A stretch of 64,000 nucleotides of DNA from positions 2,914,001-2,978,000 of the forward strand of contig CP034120.1 of assembly GCA_003856375.1 (NCBI GenBank), written 5' to 3'. The translations under genes were made by a program, and so were the position numbers. Origin of the DNA: Glaciecola amylolytica (lineage in GTDB: Bacteria; Bacteroidota; Bacteroidia; Flavobacteriales_D; Crocinitomicaceae). Under the pieces are notes generated by a model. The model had not been told where the DNA came from. It was given only the letters and a program-made list of their open reading frames with translations, and did not search any database. Shown here in pieces: positions 24,584-33,976 of this stretch; positions within the stretch are counted from its first letter, which is position 1; every line of letters begins with the position of its first letter.

Positions 24584-26506
24584 TTACTGCAGCATGATTC
24601 TGATATGTGCTATATTTCCTTTTTGATCCTGAAGATAAAGCAGGTAACATCCTTTATTTAAATCTTTCAGGTTGATATCGGAACCTGGAGTCAGAACACC
24701 ACTTTGAACTTCAGCACCCAAACTTGAATAAATCAGGTAATTTGTTTCTGATTGAAGTCCTTTAACAGACAAAACACCACTTGTCGGATTGGGGTAAACG
24801 TTCAAATCAGGTAAAGATCCCGCTGAATTAATTCCCAAACCGGTTATATTCAAATTAGTACAGAATTGGTGTGTTCCACAGCTATTATAAGCCGTTGCAC
24901 AAACGGTATATGTTCCCGACATTCCATACGTATACTCTATTACATTTCCTGTCATGGAACTTCCATCTCCCAGTGACCAAACAACACTGTCTACATTCGC
25001 AGAACCCGTATACGTAAAATCAACTGTTAATCCGGATCCGGTATTACTAAATGAAGCTACCGGAGCGGGACAAGTGCAGTCAGACGATCCTGATTTGGCA
25101 ATATATCCGTCCGTATATCCATCCTGCTTGCTATGTGTCACACCAGCTATTGTGATATTGCCGCTATACTCACCTCCCAGATAGAAATTGCCGCGGTGGT
25201 CCGTAGCAACTACTGTCACATATTCATCTACCCCCTGACTGCTGTACAAGGTATCGATTCGAATGACATTGCCTGTAGCGGCATCAAACCTGACCAGAAA
25301 ATCATTGTAATATTGGTTATTTACTCCCAAACTCACTCCGCCCCACTCGAAATTACCACCGGCATATTCTCCACCAAGAGCTACTGTATCGTTTGAACAA
25401 ATCACCGCTCTACCGGCATTATCGGTATTTCCTGAAGCATTATTGGCATAAAGCACCGTACCTGATGAGCTAAACTTGACCAGAATCGGAAAAGCCCATA
25501 CACCCATCGTGTTATTGAAGTTGTAAGTACCAAAACCATCGCCTGCTCCGCCGTTGAAATCATTATACGAATATCCGGTCACATATACATTTCCCAGATG
25601 ATCTACCGCCGGTGTACCATTCAAAGCAGTTGGAATCAAATTGTTATTACTTTTTTGCACCCAAAGCACACTTCCTGTACTGCTGAAGCAAGTCAGAAAA
25701 TTTCCACCGGTAATTGCAATACCTCCGAAAGAGATTGTATAAGGATCATAGCGGATTCCATTCCAGTAATAATGTGTACTTACCGGATCATACATCATGT
25801 AAAAACCGTAACTACTTATTCCTGCGGCCGCCGGGCGGGTAACATCAAAATGTAAACCTCCTATAAAATTTCCGTTTTTATCGTATTTCAATGCGTAAAT
25901 ATTATCGTCAGTGGAGTACGTTGCAGAGAAAGCACCGTTTCCATAACTTCCGATTCCAAGTACGCACATGATGTGTGTATTTCCGTTCTTTTCTACCGTC
26001 AGGTTAAATCCTGCAGTTGGAGTAACCGTCACGATATTATCCGGTTCGGGCATGCGCTGCCACAAAAAGTTACCTGTTGTATCGAATTTAAGCAACATCA
26101 TTTTCTTCATGGTAGGTGGCAAAGTATCATCGTCATCGATGTAAATATTACTTGAATTACCACTTCCTAATTGCGCCAGAACATATACACCACCCAAAGT
26201 ATCTGCACCTATACCGAAACCTGCATCCGGAGAAGTGGTCCCGATGACTTTTGTCCACCGGTAACTTCCGTCACAGCTAAAACTCGTAATTCCAATATCC
26301 GTACTTCCATTCACCATAACGGGATGACCATCTATATTGGCTTGACTGCCTACCGACCAAAGCACATAGGTATTTCCATGGTTGTCAACTGCCATTTCTT
26401 TTGTTCGGTTTTGAGCCCGTTTTCCCCACTGCCATTGTTGCGCTTGCACAGGTATAGCAATCATGGAAAAGAAAAAAAGGATAGTAGAAAGTAATTGTTT
26501 TCTCAT
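24584..26506 (-). CDS. T9SS cargo protein with beta-propeller-like repeats and PKD domain
   Basis: 640 residues from the ATG at 26506, where the signal peptide begins (MRKQLLSTILFFFSMIAIPVQAQ). Residues about 25-480 contain repeated units of the SBBP/Kelch-like style: DNHGNTYVLWSVGS, DTLGGVYVLAQLGSG, DHLGNVYVTGYSY, DHRGNFYLGGEYSG. A PKD module is at about 485-560 (VASFSNTGSGLTVDFTYTG ... GTYTVCATAYNSCG). A T9SS type A sorting domain closes the protein (LNVYPNPTSGVLSVKG ... LNKGCYLLYLQD). It is probably exported and surface-attached. The ligand is unknown. Confidence 0.85.
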   Translation of the reverse strand: MRKQLLSTILFFFSMIAIPVQAQQWQWGKRAQNRTKEMAVDNHGNTYVLWSVGSQANIDGHPVMVNGSTDIGITSFSCDGSYRWTKVIGTTSPDAGFGIGADTLGGVYVLAQLGSGNSSNIYIDDDDTLPPTMKKMMLLKFDTTGNFLWQRMPEPDNIVTVTPTAGFNLTVEKNGNTHIMCVLGIGSYGNGAFSATYSTDDNIYALKYDKNGNFIGGLHFDVTRPAAAGISSYGFYMMYDPVSTHYYWNGIRYDPYTISFGGIAITGGNFLTCFSSTGSVLWVQKSNNNLIPTALNGTPAVDHLGNVYVTGYSYNDFNGGAGDGFGTYNFNNTMGVWAFPILVKFSSSGTVLYANNASGNTDNAGRAVICSNDTVALGGEYAGGNFEWGGVSLGVNNQYYNDFLVRFDAATGNVIRIDTLYSSQGVDEYVTVVATDHRGNFYLGGEYSGNITIAGVTHSKQDGYTDGYIAKSGSSDCTCPAPVASFSNTGSGLTVDFTYTGSANVDSVVWSLGDGSSMTGNVIEYTYGMSGTYTVCATAYNSCGTHQFCTNLNITGLGINSAGSLPDLNVYPNPTSGVLSVKGLQSETNYLIYSSLGAEVQSGVLTPGSDINLKDLNKGCYLLYLQDQKGNIAHIRIMLQ

Positions 26507-26764
26507 ATGTATTTGATTTATGTTTAGCCTAAACACCAGACTGCATATCAATAACTTAAAATGATACCAGCTCAAATTTTAAATACGGAAAAAGGAAAGA
26601 TTATCTATATTTTCATAACGGTCAAAACCTAAAATCAAAGCCTTTACAAAGACTTTATTAACCACATCATTCGAATTTGTTACTCATTTAACAGGTGATC
26701 GGGATAAATCAAAGTACTCGAAATACATACTTTTTCAATTATTTCTCATTTTATTCTATCATAA

Positions 26765-26800
26765 AAAAACCGGGGCGAAAAATTTTTCGCCCCGGTTTTT
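26765..26800. terminator. 36-bp perfect palindromic terminator, copy 1
   Basis: A perfect palindrome whose half is AAAAACCGGGGCGAAAAA, with no loop beyond the A/T centre, directly behind the RND transporter stop codon (minus strand). Its 24-bp core (half: CGGGGCGAAAAA) is identical to the core of the terminator at 47171-47210. It acts as a bidirectional Rho-independent terminator. Confidence 0.85.
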
Positions 26801-26802
26801 CT

Positions 26803-29800
26803 TTAAGCATCTGCTCCGTTTTTCATTTCCACTTTCGGCGGAATCAATCGGTAGACGATCGGTGTTACGACCCTGGAAAGTAAAGTCGAACTGATCAATC
26901 CGCCAATCAACACAATTGCCAAAGGTGAAATCAAAGGGTTGGTAGAGATGGCTATTGGTATCAAACCTCCGATTGCGGTGAGCGATGTCAATACAATCGG
27001 TAAAAAACGTACTTCTCCGGCTTCCCGGATTGCTTCATCCAATGTTCGGCCTTCTTCCCTCAACTGATTCGTAAAGTCGACGAGCAGGATTGAGTTTTTC
27101 ACTTCAATCCCGGCCAGGGCAATCAAACCGATCACGGCCACGAAGGAAAGTGAATTTCCTGTCATCCACAAAGCAATGACTGCTCCTACAATTCCCAGCG
27201 GAATGACCGACAGAACGATCAAGGTACTTTTGAAGGTTTTGAAAAGTAAGATCAATACGGCAACAAACAGGAATACCGTAATGGTAATAATCGTATTAAA
27301 TCCTCCGAATGATTCGTTTCGCGATTCGAATTCTCCTCCCATCACGTACGAATATCCCTTAGGAAGTTTTTGCTGATCCATTTTCGAAATCACTTCTTTG
27401 ATCAGATTGTCCACCAGAACACCTTTTTGTGCAAAAGCACTGACAGAAACCGTTCGAACCTTGTTGTAGTGATTGATAAACAAAGGAGAACTTTCCAATT
27501 GAAGCGTTGCGATCTGAGAAAGCAAAATGGCTCTTCCCTGCTGATTGTTGATGTACAACTGATTGAAAACTTCCAAGGTTGCCCGTTCGCCTTTATGCGT
27601 GGTTAAAAGCATGGAAAACTCATCGTTGTTTTCATCCGAGAACGTTCCCAAATCCACTCCGGCAATTGCCAGACGGACAGTTCTGTCGATATCCACAGTG
27701 TTTACACCAAGTGCTCTGGCTTTTTCCTTCGAAATCACCAGTTTGAAATCGGATTTCAGGTTGCTCACCGGGTTGTTTACGTACATCGTTCCGGGAGTTT
27801 CTTTCAGCAATTTTTCTACCTGCTGACTCAATTTGCGTAAGGTATCCAGATTATCTCCGGAAAGACGCACTTCTACAGGTGCTACCATCGGTGGGCCTTG
27901 TTCGAAATTTTTCACTTCGATTTTTGCACCGGGATATTCATTGAAAATGGCACGCAGATGTTCTGAAATTTCCTGTCTCTTATCTACTCCGGTATGCTTT
28001 TCCAACTGAACGAAAATCTGTGCAAAATCCGTGCGTTCATTTTCCTGTGCTACGTTATAATAAACCGGCGGATTTCCTTTTCCTACATTCGATGCGAAAT
28101 ATTCGATCTCCGGAATTTTAGACAGTTCCTTTTCCACATATTTCGTGATTTCGTTCGTGTGTTCCAGATTCGTTTGCAAAGGCGCAACCACGTTCACCAT
28201 GAACTGCGGTTTTTCTGATGCCGGGAACAAACTGAAACCGATTACCGGAAACAATGCCAGCGATCCTCCGAAAATTCCAACAGCCACCAACAAAGTAATG
28301 ATCGGACGTTTCAACGCTTTATCCAACAACACCGAATAAGTTCCGGAAATTGCCTTTTGAAGAGCGCGTAAGAAAATGTTTCCGTCGTGCTGCCCTTGAT
28401 GTTGTTTCAACAAACGGCTTGACAAGAATGGGATAATCGTCAAAGAAACCACCATCGAAGCCAAAACGCTTGCAATCACCGCCATCGGAAGGCTCCGGAT
28501 AAAATCTCCGGAAACTTCCGGCAGGAAAACCAAGGGTAGAAATGCAATGATCAAGGTTACCGTACAACCCACAACCGAAAGTCCGATTTGCTTAGTTGCC
28601 ATTAAGGTTGCATCCATTCGGGAATATCCTTCACGAAGCCAGCGTTCGATGTTTTCAACCACCACAATACTGTCGTCGACCAATAATCCGAGTGCCACAA
28701 CCAATCCGACGATACTCAGCTGATTGATGTTGTATCCCATGACGTTCAGCAATACCAAACCGATTGCCAGAGAAAGCGGAATTGAAATCATCACGACCAA
28801 TGAAGCTCTTCCTCCCAAAGGAAGCAAGGTAATTGCCACCAATAGAATTGCAATGAGGAAATCAATCCCCAAACCACCCAAACGGTCGTTTACATTGTCT
28901 CCCTGATCGAAATGATTGACCATGTCGATGTTTGAAGGAACTTTCGAATCAAATTCATCGAGAACCTGTTGGTATTTCTCCTGAGTTTTCGAAATGTTGA
29001 ATCCTTCCTTTTGCGCAGCAGATACAAACACACAGCGGTGTCCGTTCAATCTGGTAATGTGTTTGGTTTCCGAAAAATCGTAGTACACATCCGCCACATC
29101 TTTCAAAGGAATGGTTTTTCCTTCGGAAGCATAAATAATCGTGTTGGCGATTTCCTCCAGAGAAACATAGTTTCCACTCGTTTTCACATTCAACGATTTG
29201 GTTCCTACATTGATACTTCCTCCCGGAATATTCGCAATTTCACTTTGCAGCGTTCCTACAATTGCATTCAAGGGAATTTGTAGCTGTGCCAGTTTGTCGG
29301 TTCTCAGATCAATGCGCACCTGTTCATCGGAAAGTCCGTGAATCTTCACATTTTTCAGTTCGGGCAATTTCTCCAGTTCTTCCTGCAGATCTTCCGCTGC
29401 TTTTTTCAGGCTTTTTCGTGATGCATTCTCACTGATCAAAGCTGTTTGGATCACATTCACATCGGAGGCGATCAGTTTTTTTACTTCGATACTTAAAATC
29501 TCTTCCGGAAGGTCGGAACGCATTCCGTTTACTTCCCGCGTCAGTTCCTGGAATTTTTCATCTACATCTGATTCGTACTTGTATTCTACCTGCATGATCG
29601 CCACACCGTCTTTGATCTGTGTTTTGATCCGTTTGATATTTTCCAGACTGTAGATTTGCTTTTCCAGCGGTTTTACCACCAATTCTTCCATATCCGAAGG
29701 ACTTGTTCCCGGATATACTACAATTACAGGGAACATAGGAGAATTGGTCGTCGGATCTTCACTCCGCGGCATCGTCAGAAGCGTATTTACCCCCAAAGCG

Positions 29801-29865
29801 ATCGCCATGATAAACAACACCAGTGTGAACTGATAATTGCGTACTGCGTATGTTGCTATTTTCAT
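26803..29865 (-). CDS. RND efflux transporter, inner-membrane pump
   Basis: 1020 residues, close to the usual length for AcrB-like pumps. The N-terminal membrane helix is followed by the porter domain, a block of helices from about 335, a second porter domain and a second helix block from about 835. The proton-relay pair is D397-D398 in ALGLLVDDSIVVVENIER, the pattern of drug/hydrophobe (HAE) rather than heavy-metal (HME) exporters. It couples proton influx to export of a small molecule through the adaptor and TolC partner encoded upstream (10-12 bp gaps, one operon). Expression is probably controlled by the TetR protein at 32330. Confidence 0.92.
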   Translation of the reverse strand: MKIATYAVRNYQFTLVLFIMAIALGVNTLLTMPRSEDPTTNSPMFPVIVVYPGTSPSDMEELVVKPLEKQIYSLENIKRIKTQIKDGVAIMQVEYKYESDVDEKFQELTREVNGMRSDLPEEILSIEVKKLIASDVNVIQTALISENASRKSLKKAAEDLQEELEKLPELKNVKIHGLSDEQVRIDLRTDKLAQLQIPLNAIVGTLQSEIANIPGGSINVGTKSLNVKTSGNYVSLEEIANTIIYASEGKTIPLKDVADVYYDFSETKHITRLNGHRCVFVSAAQKEGFNISKTQEKYQQVLDEFDSKVPSNIDMVNHFDQGDNVNDRLGGLGIDFLIAILLVAITLLPLGGRASLVVMISIPLSLAIGLVLLNVMGYNINQLSIVGLVVALGLLVDDSIVVVENIERWLREGYSRMDATLMATKQIGLSVVGCTVTLIIAFLPLVFLPEVSGDFIRSLPMAVIASVLASMVVSLTIIPFLSSRLLKQHQGQHDGNIFLRALQKAISGTYSVLLDKALKRPIITLLVAVGIFGGSLALFPVIGFSLFPASEKPQFMVNVVAPLQTNLEHTNEITKYVEKELSKIPEIEYFASNVGKGNPPVYYNVAQENERTDFAQIFVQLEKHTGVDKRQEISEHLRAIFNEYPGAKIEVKNFEQGPPMVAPVEVRLSGDNLDTLRKLSQQVEKLLKETPGTMYVNNPVSNLKSDFKLVISKEKARALGVNTVDIDRTVRLAIAGVDLGTFSDENNDEFSMLLTTHKGERATLEVFNQLYINNQQGRAILLSQIATLQLESSPLFINHYNKVRTVSVSAFAQKGVLVDNLIKEVISKMDQQKLPKGYSYVMGGEFESRNESFGGFNTIITITVFLFVAVLILLFKTFKSTLIVLSVIPLGIVGAVIALWMTGNSLSFVAVIGLIALAGIEVKNSILLVDFTNQLREEGRTLDEAIREAGEVRFLPIVLTSLTAIGGLIPIAISTNPLISPLAIVLIGGLISSTLLSRVVTPIVYRLIPPKVEMKNGADA

Positions 29866-29875
29866 CGTCGGGAGT

Positions 29876-30919
29876 TTATTTCGCTGAAATAGTTGATTCC
29901 TCGTTCAGGTAAGGTCCGCCGGAAACAACGACATATTTGTATCCTTCCAAACCTTCTGAAACTTCCACTACATTCTGATCCAGATTTTCCACTTTCACAG
30001 CAACTTTCTTCACCGTTTTCTGGTCGTTTGAAATGAAAACAAATCCTTCGTTCGCATTTCCGTCCAATAAAGCTTCGTAAGGGATTTTCCAGTTTTCGGA
30101 AGTTTGCGAAAGCCGGATGACTGCTTTTCCGAAAACACCGCTTGCCAAACCTGCCGGAAGTTTTCCGTTCAATTCCAATTCGACCGTAAATGTTCCGCTG
30201 TACGGATCAATACTTTCTGATTTTCGCGAAACTTTGGCCTGCACTTTTTGATTTTTAAAGACATCTGCTTCAATCTCTGCAGCATCCCCAATCCGGATTT
30301 GACTCCATTGGCGGTCGCTTACCCCGACTTTCAGTTTGAACGAATTGGATCCAGCTCCGTTCGTTTGAAAAACAGGAGCTCCGCCTCCCACCAACTGACC
30401 TTGATTTGCCAGTTTACGCAAGATAAATCCGTTTGAAACAGCCCGGATTTCCGAGTATTTTAAGTTGAACAATGCCGATTGAAGCTGTTCTTCAGCCACA
30501 TCAAAAGCAGTTTGAGCATTCTGCATTTGTTCCAGAGTTACAAATCCTTCTTTTTGCAGATTTTTAGCCCGTTCCAAATCGCGTTTTGCTTTCTCCATCC
30601 CCAACTTTGCCTGACTGACAGTTGCTTTCACCAGGGTCAAATCCAAGGTTGCAAGTAATTGTCCTTTGCTGACTTTATCTCCTTCTTTGACATACAATTT
30701 CTGGATCACACCGCCGGAAAGGAAGGATAAATACGTTTCATCATCCGTAGTAAATTGTCCGGAAACGTGAATCTCTTCACTTGAATTCATTGCCTTTAAC
30801 GACTCCAACTTTACAGGAATCACTTCCATCCTGGGGATTTCATTTGTAGCTTTTTCTTTGGAACCGCACGAAGCCAAAAGCAAAGAAAGTGCTATTCCCG
30901 ATGCTAGTATTTTTTTCAT
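29876..30919 (-). CDS. RND periplasmic adaptor (membrane fusion lipoprotein)
   Basis: 347 residues. The lipoprotein signal ends LLLASC with C18. A lipoyl/barrel-sandwich half (FLSGGVIQKLYVKEGDKVSKGQLLATLD, about 66-93) leads to the alpha-hairpin (VSQAKLGMEKAKRDLERAKNLQ ... AQTAFDVAEEQLQSALFNLKYS). The second sandwich half (IRAVSNGFILRKLANQGQLVGGG) and a beta-barrel (SDRQWSQIRIGDAAEIEADVF) follow. It bridges the RND pump and the TolC channel. It is the middle gene of the operon. Confidence 0.93.
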   Translation of the reverse strand: MKKILASGIALSLLLASCGSKEKATNEIPRMEVIPVKLESLKAMNSSEEIHVSGQFTTDDETYLSFLSGGVIQKLYVKEGDKVSKGQLLATLDLTLVKATVSQAKLGMEKAKRDLERAKNLQKEGFVTLEQMQNAQTAFDVAEEQLQSALFNLKYSEIRAVSNGFILRKLANQGQLVGGGAPVFQTNGAGSNSFKLKVGVSDRQWSQIRIGDAAEIEADVFKNQKVQAKVSRKSESIDPYSGTFTVELELNGKLPAGLASGVFGKAVIRLSQTSENWKIPYEALLDGNANEGFVFISNDQKTVKKVAVKVENLDQNVVEVSEGLEGYKYVVVSGGPYLNEESTISAK

Positions 30920-30930
30920 ATTCGAATAGT

Positions 30931-32280
30931 TTAATGATTGATGTTCAATGGATATGTTGCTGCTGCCCGCTCAAGTTCAGCCAGTGAACTCAAGTAATTT
31001 TGATATTGAATAAGGACGAATAATTCAGCATTTGTTACTTGATTGGAGGCATCAATAAACTCTAACTGACTCGTTAATCCTTCTCTGTTTGCTCCCGAAA
31101 CCAGGGCAAAATATTCTTTGGAGGCTTCTAATTGTACTTTGGCTGTTTCCCAATTTTCTCTGGCGTTCAGGGTATTTCGAAGCGCTTGCTGCCGCTGCAG
31201 CTCCAGTTGTTGAGATACCTGATCCAATTGCAGACGCGCATTCTCCAGTTCGTACCTCGTTTGTTTCACCTGCTGCTGATTGCGCGAACCGTTGTAAATC
31301 GGAATGGAAGCTGAAACGCCAAACATATAATAAGTTGATTTGCGGCTCATTTCCCAATTGGTTCCCTGAGATCCTAAATCCAGAAAGGCATTGATTTTCG
31401 GAACCCAATAGTTCTTATTCATTTTCAAAACCGATTCCTGAATTTCGATGGATTGACTGATCAATTCTACTTCTTCCCGTTCTTTCACCATTTCCAGCTG
31501 CGGATTGGAAGCTGTCGTTTCTTCCAGAATGATCGGAGTTTCCAGGGGTCTGTTGATCAGAAAATTAAAATATGCTTCCGCATTCTTCAATTGGTTCTTT
31601 GCCGTGGAAATCGATGTGTTCATCTTCATCAATTCCGTTTGTGCTTTGAGCAGATTCACTTTCAGGCCTTTTCCCTGTTTGATCAATGCTTCATTCAACG
31701 CCACGTTTTGTTCCAGAATCTTTTTATTCGATTCATACACTTCAACCGATTTCGAGGCCATGATTACATTGTAATAAGCTACTTTGATATTCTTAACCAA
31801 TTCTCTGGCATAAACCTGCATATCCAAACTGCTCAGTTCTACTTTCTGTTCCTGAATACGCTTGTTTGCGTAGATATCCGTGTTCAGAAGCGGAACGGAA
31901 GTCCGGATGTAGGCATCATAAAAATTATTGGGTAAGAAATTGATCTGTTGATTCTGAATCTGCGGAAAAGCATTTGTTCCCGTCATTTGATTTAGTGTCG
32001 CATAAACCGGATTGAGCATGTCTCCAACCGGCAGATCGGAATAACGGCCTCCTTCCGCACTGGTGTAAGATGCATTGAAATTGACGGAAGGCAGAAAATT
32101 ACTCTTTGCCGTATTCAACGCTAAAAGTGCTTTGTCTAATTGAACTGAACGCTGTTTCAAGACCAGATTGGAGTCCAATCCTTGTTTGATATAAGTATCC
32201 AATACTTCCTGTGACCAGGCATTCGGGAGAAAAAGCACACTCCCCATTCCGGTCAGTAAAATGATTAATTTCTTTTTCAT
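30931..32280 (-). CDS. TolC-family outer-membrane channel
   Basis: 449 residues from the ATG at 32280, where MKKKLIILLTGMG starts a signal peptide ending WSQ; an in-frame ATG three codons earlier (32289) is possible. Long helical coiled-coil repeats with the duplicated outer-membrane efflux protein layout are visible: LDKALLALNTAKSNFLPSVNFNASYT, LVKNIKVAYYNVIMASKSVEVYESN, and a later copy in LENARLQLDQVSQQLELQRQQAL. It is the first gene of the efflux operon. A TetR-type operator half-palindrome lies 19-35 bp upstream of the 32280 ATG. Confidence 0.92.
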   Translation of the reverse strand: MKKKLIILLTGMGSVLFLPNAWSQEVLDTYIKQGLDSNLVLKQRSVQLDKALLALNTAKSNFLPSVNFNASYTSAEGGRYSDLPVGDMLNPVYATLNQMTGTNAFPQIQNQQINFLPNNFYDAYIRTSVPLLNTDIYANKRIQEQKVELSSLDMQVYARELVKNIKVAYYNVIMASKSVEVYESNKKILEQNVALNEALIKQGKGLKVNLLKAQTELMKMNTSISTAKNQLKNAEAYFNFLINRPLETPIILEETTASNPQLEMVKEREEVELISQSIEIQESVLKMNKNYWVPKINAFLDLGSQGTNWEMSRKSTYYMFGVSASIPIYNGSRNQQQVKQTRYELENARLQLDQVSQQLELQRQQALRNTLNARENWETAKVQLEASKEYFALVSGANREGLTSQLEFIDASNQVTNAELFVLIQYQNYLSSLAELERAAATYPLNINH

Positions 32281-32298
32281 AGTAATCATTGTTATTTT

Positions 32299-32315
32299 AA
32301 TAAACAGTGTTAAGT
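32299..32315 (-). promoter_or_regulatory. TetR-type operator in front of the efflux operon
   Basis: The 17-mer here matches the perfect palindrome upstream of tetR (32977-32993) at 15 of 17 positions. AACAGTGTTAAGT is identical in both and only the outer left arm has drifted. It lies just ahead of the TolC gene start. The shared site strongly suggests that the adjacent TetR protein represses this operon. Confidence 0.7.
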
Positions 32316-32329
32316 AAATAATAAAAAAA

Positions 32330-32950
32330 TTAGCGACTAAAGGAATCCAACAATTTTAAGAATTCAGAAAAGGCCAAATCCACGATTTTTTCGCGTTTCA
32401 CCTCATCCAAAACCTTACATCTGCCTCTATCGTAGAGACTGATCATTCCATGCATCGTCGCCCAAACCATGTAAGCTCCAACTTCTGCATCTTCAAAAGG
32501 AAGGTACTTTCGTTGCATACATTCTTCAATGGTCCATTTCAAACCGTCAAAAGCGACCATTCCTTCCTTCCATGTTTCATCATCCTCGTCGAGTTTATTC
32601 ATCGGAGAGTTCTGTACAAACATCAAATCGTAATAATCCGGATGATCGGCAGCAAATTGCAGATAAATTCGTCCCATTGCCTTTAAGCGTTCAAAGGGAT
32701 TTTCAACAGAGTTGAGCACCTCCATTTTGCTCACCAGCAATTGAAATCCTTCTGTATGCAAAGCATAGATGATAGCATCTTTATCTTTGTAATACAGGTA
32801 TATCGTTGTGGGACTGTATTCAATTTTCTGAGCAATCGAACGAATGGAAGTCTGGTCGAAACCTTTCTCCAAAAAAACTTCCCGGGCAGCTGTTAGGATG
32901 CTTTTTTGCAGTTCTTCTTTTTCCCGTTCCTTACGTTCGTTAATTCCCAT
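32330..32950 (-). CDS. TetR/AcrR-family repressor of the efflux operon
   Basis: 206 residues from the ATG at 32950; an upstream ATG (32971) would precede the predicted transcription start. The N-terminal DNA-binding domain is typical: ILTAAREVFLEKGFDQTSIRSIAQKIEYSPTTIYLYYKDKDAI (about 18-60, helix-turn-helix near 34-56). The ligand domain follows, with MGRIYLQFAADHPDYYDLMFVQNSPM resembling C-terminal TetR_C families. It sits upstream of the efflux operon in the same direction. The operator pattern indicates autoregulation plus control of the pump, with an unknown inducer. Confidence 0.9.
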   Translation of the reverse strand: MGINERKEREKEELQKSILTAAREVFLEKGFDQTSIRSIAQKIEYSPTTIYLYYKDKDAIIYALHTEGFQLLVSKMEVLNSVENPFERLKAMGRIYLQFAADHPDYYDLMFVQNSPMNKLDEDDETWKEGMVAFDGLKWTIEECMQRKYLPFEDAEVGAYMVWATMHGMISLYDRGRCKVLDEVKREKIVDLAFSEFLKLLDSFSR

Positions 32951-32969
32951 TTTCAAAATTGAATGATGC

Positions 32970-33000
32970 AAATATACTTAACACTGTTAAGTTTCCAAAT
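32970..33000 (-). promoter_or_regulatory. tetR promoter with an embedded perfect operator
   Basis: On the minus strand, TTTG (33000-32997), a 19-bp spacer and TATATTTG (32977-32970) match the Bacteroidetes -33/-7 promoter. Within the spacer lies ACTTAACA-C-TGTTAAGT (32977-32993), a perfect palindrome around one base, abutting the -7 box. A bound TetR dimer would block the promoter. Confidence 0.82.
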
Positions 33001-33048
33001 TTTATTTCAAAAAAATGAAAGAAAAAATAAGTTTTTCTCCTAAAATGC

Positions 33049-33085
33049 AAAGAGCGCCAAGCAATATCAATGCTTTGCGCTCTTT
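33049..33085. terminator. Terminator hairpin behind the lipoprotein gene
   Basis: AAAGAGCGCCAAGCA (33049-33063) and TGCTTTGCGCTCTTT (33071-33085) pair at 14 of 15 positions around a 7-nt loop. It lies 63 bp beyond the end of the minus-strand lipoprotein gene and upstream of the tetR promoter. Confidence 0.75.
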
Positions 33086-33147
33086 ACTTTTTTCGTTAAT
33101 TATAAGCGGTAGTTAGTAAAGGGAAGAAATTGAACGTTAAAATCCGG

Positions 33148-33792
33148 TTATGGAGCGATGTAATAAAAACTGAGCTTGGTGCGTTTCTTCGAGCATTGAC
33201 TCTGCATGGTACTCAAGTATTCGATCTCTTTCTGAACCAATCCGATTCCGGAAACATAATACCGGTAGAATCGTGTCGAAAGATCTCCGCAATTATTTAC
33301 AGGACTTCCGTCAACCATGCTCACTTCCTGATACGTTCTGACAGCTTCCTTCAATCCGAATGTCGTACTGATCGTTTCCAGCTCCTTCCCGACAATCCAG
33401 TTATCGTATTTCATATAGCTATCATTATAGGAATACGATAACTTAGGCGATCCCACATAGGAGTAAAAAGTACCGGTAAGACCTACCACATATCCGCTGG
33501 AATCCCGATGATAGTACTCAGTCGCAACATTCATATCTTTTCCTTTGAACTTCTGGTAAATCTTTCCATTAATGGTTGTATCACCAACTAAGCGGATAGT
33601 ATCTTTCCAGCTCATCATCGTTTCATTTCCCATCGAATCCACCTGGTACCAATCGTAGACCCAATAAGAACCAGCGGTTTTAACATAGGAATACTGGGGA
33701 GAAGGAACTGTCGGGATCTCGGGTTCCGGGTTATCTTTTTTGCAGGATAAAATAATCAGACTAAAGGCGACAAAGGCAAGTATCTTTTTCAT
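33148..33792 (-). CDS. Orphan lipoprotein
   Basis: 214 residues. The lipoprotein signal ends LIILSC with C17, followed by KKDNPEPEIPTVPSP, a common Bacteroidetes tether. The body is beta-rich (SYVKTAGSYWVYDWYQVD, GKIYQKFKGKDM, SGIGLVQKEIEYLS), recalling small secreted proteins that read like repeated DUF-type beta-sheets. No family is recognised. It stands alone between a terminator and a C-rich repeat. Confidence 0.7.
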   Translation of the reverse strand: MKKILAFVAFSLIILSCKKDNPEPEIPTVPSPQYSYVKTAGSYWVYDWYQVDSMGNETMMSWKDTIRLVGDTTINGKIYQKFKGKDMNVATEYYHRDSSGYVVGLTGTFYSYVGSPKLSYSYNDSYMKYDNWIVGKELETISTTFGLKEAVRTYQEVSMVDGSPVNNCGDLSTRFYRYYVSGIGLVQKEIEYLSTMQSQCSKKRTKLSFYYIAP

Positions 33793-33936
33793 AAATAATT
33801 TTTCAGTGAAAACGGCTGTTTATGAATGATATTGCGTGTGCAATAATTTTGCAGAGCTTACGTTTATATGGTCAATAATCTGAAAATCAAATAATTAACT
33901 TTTTATTTTTTTTTTCAAAAAAACGATCCACTAAGT

Positions 33937-33971
33937 CCTCCCCCCTTTATCCCCCTCCAAAGGGGGAAATT
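33937..33971. repeat. C-rich intergenic repeat, copy 1
   Basis: CCTCCCCCCTTTATCCCCCT followed by CCAAAGGGGGAAATT between the lipoprotein gene and bioF. The inverted complement at 57074-57106 has the same layout (CTCCTTAATCCTCCCTCAAG then GGAGGA). Similar C-rich units are frequent between genes in Bacteroidetes; this is a probable dispersed repeat with a short hairpin. Confidence 0.5.
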
Positions 33972-33976
33972 AAAAT

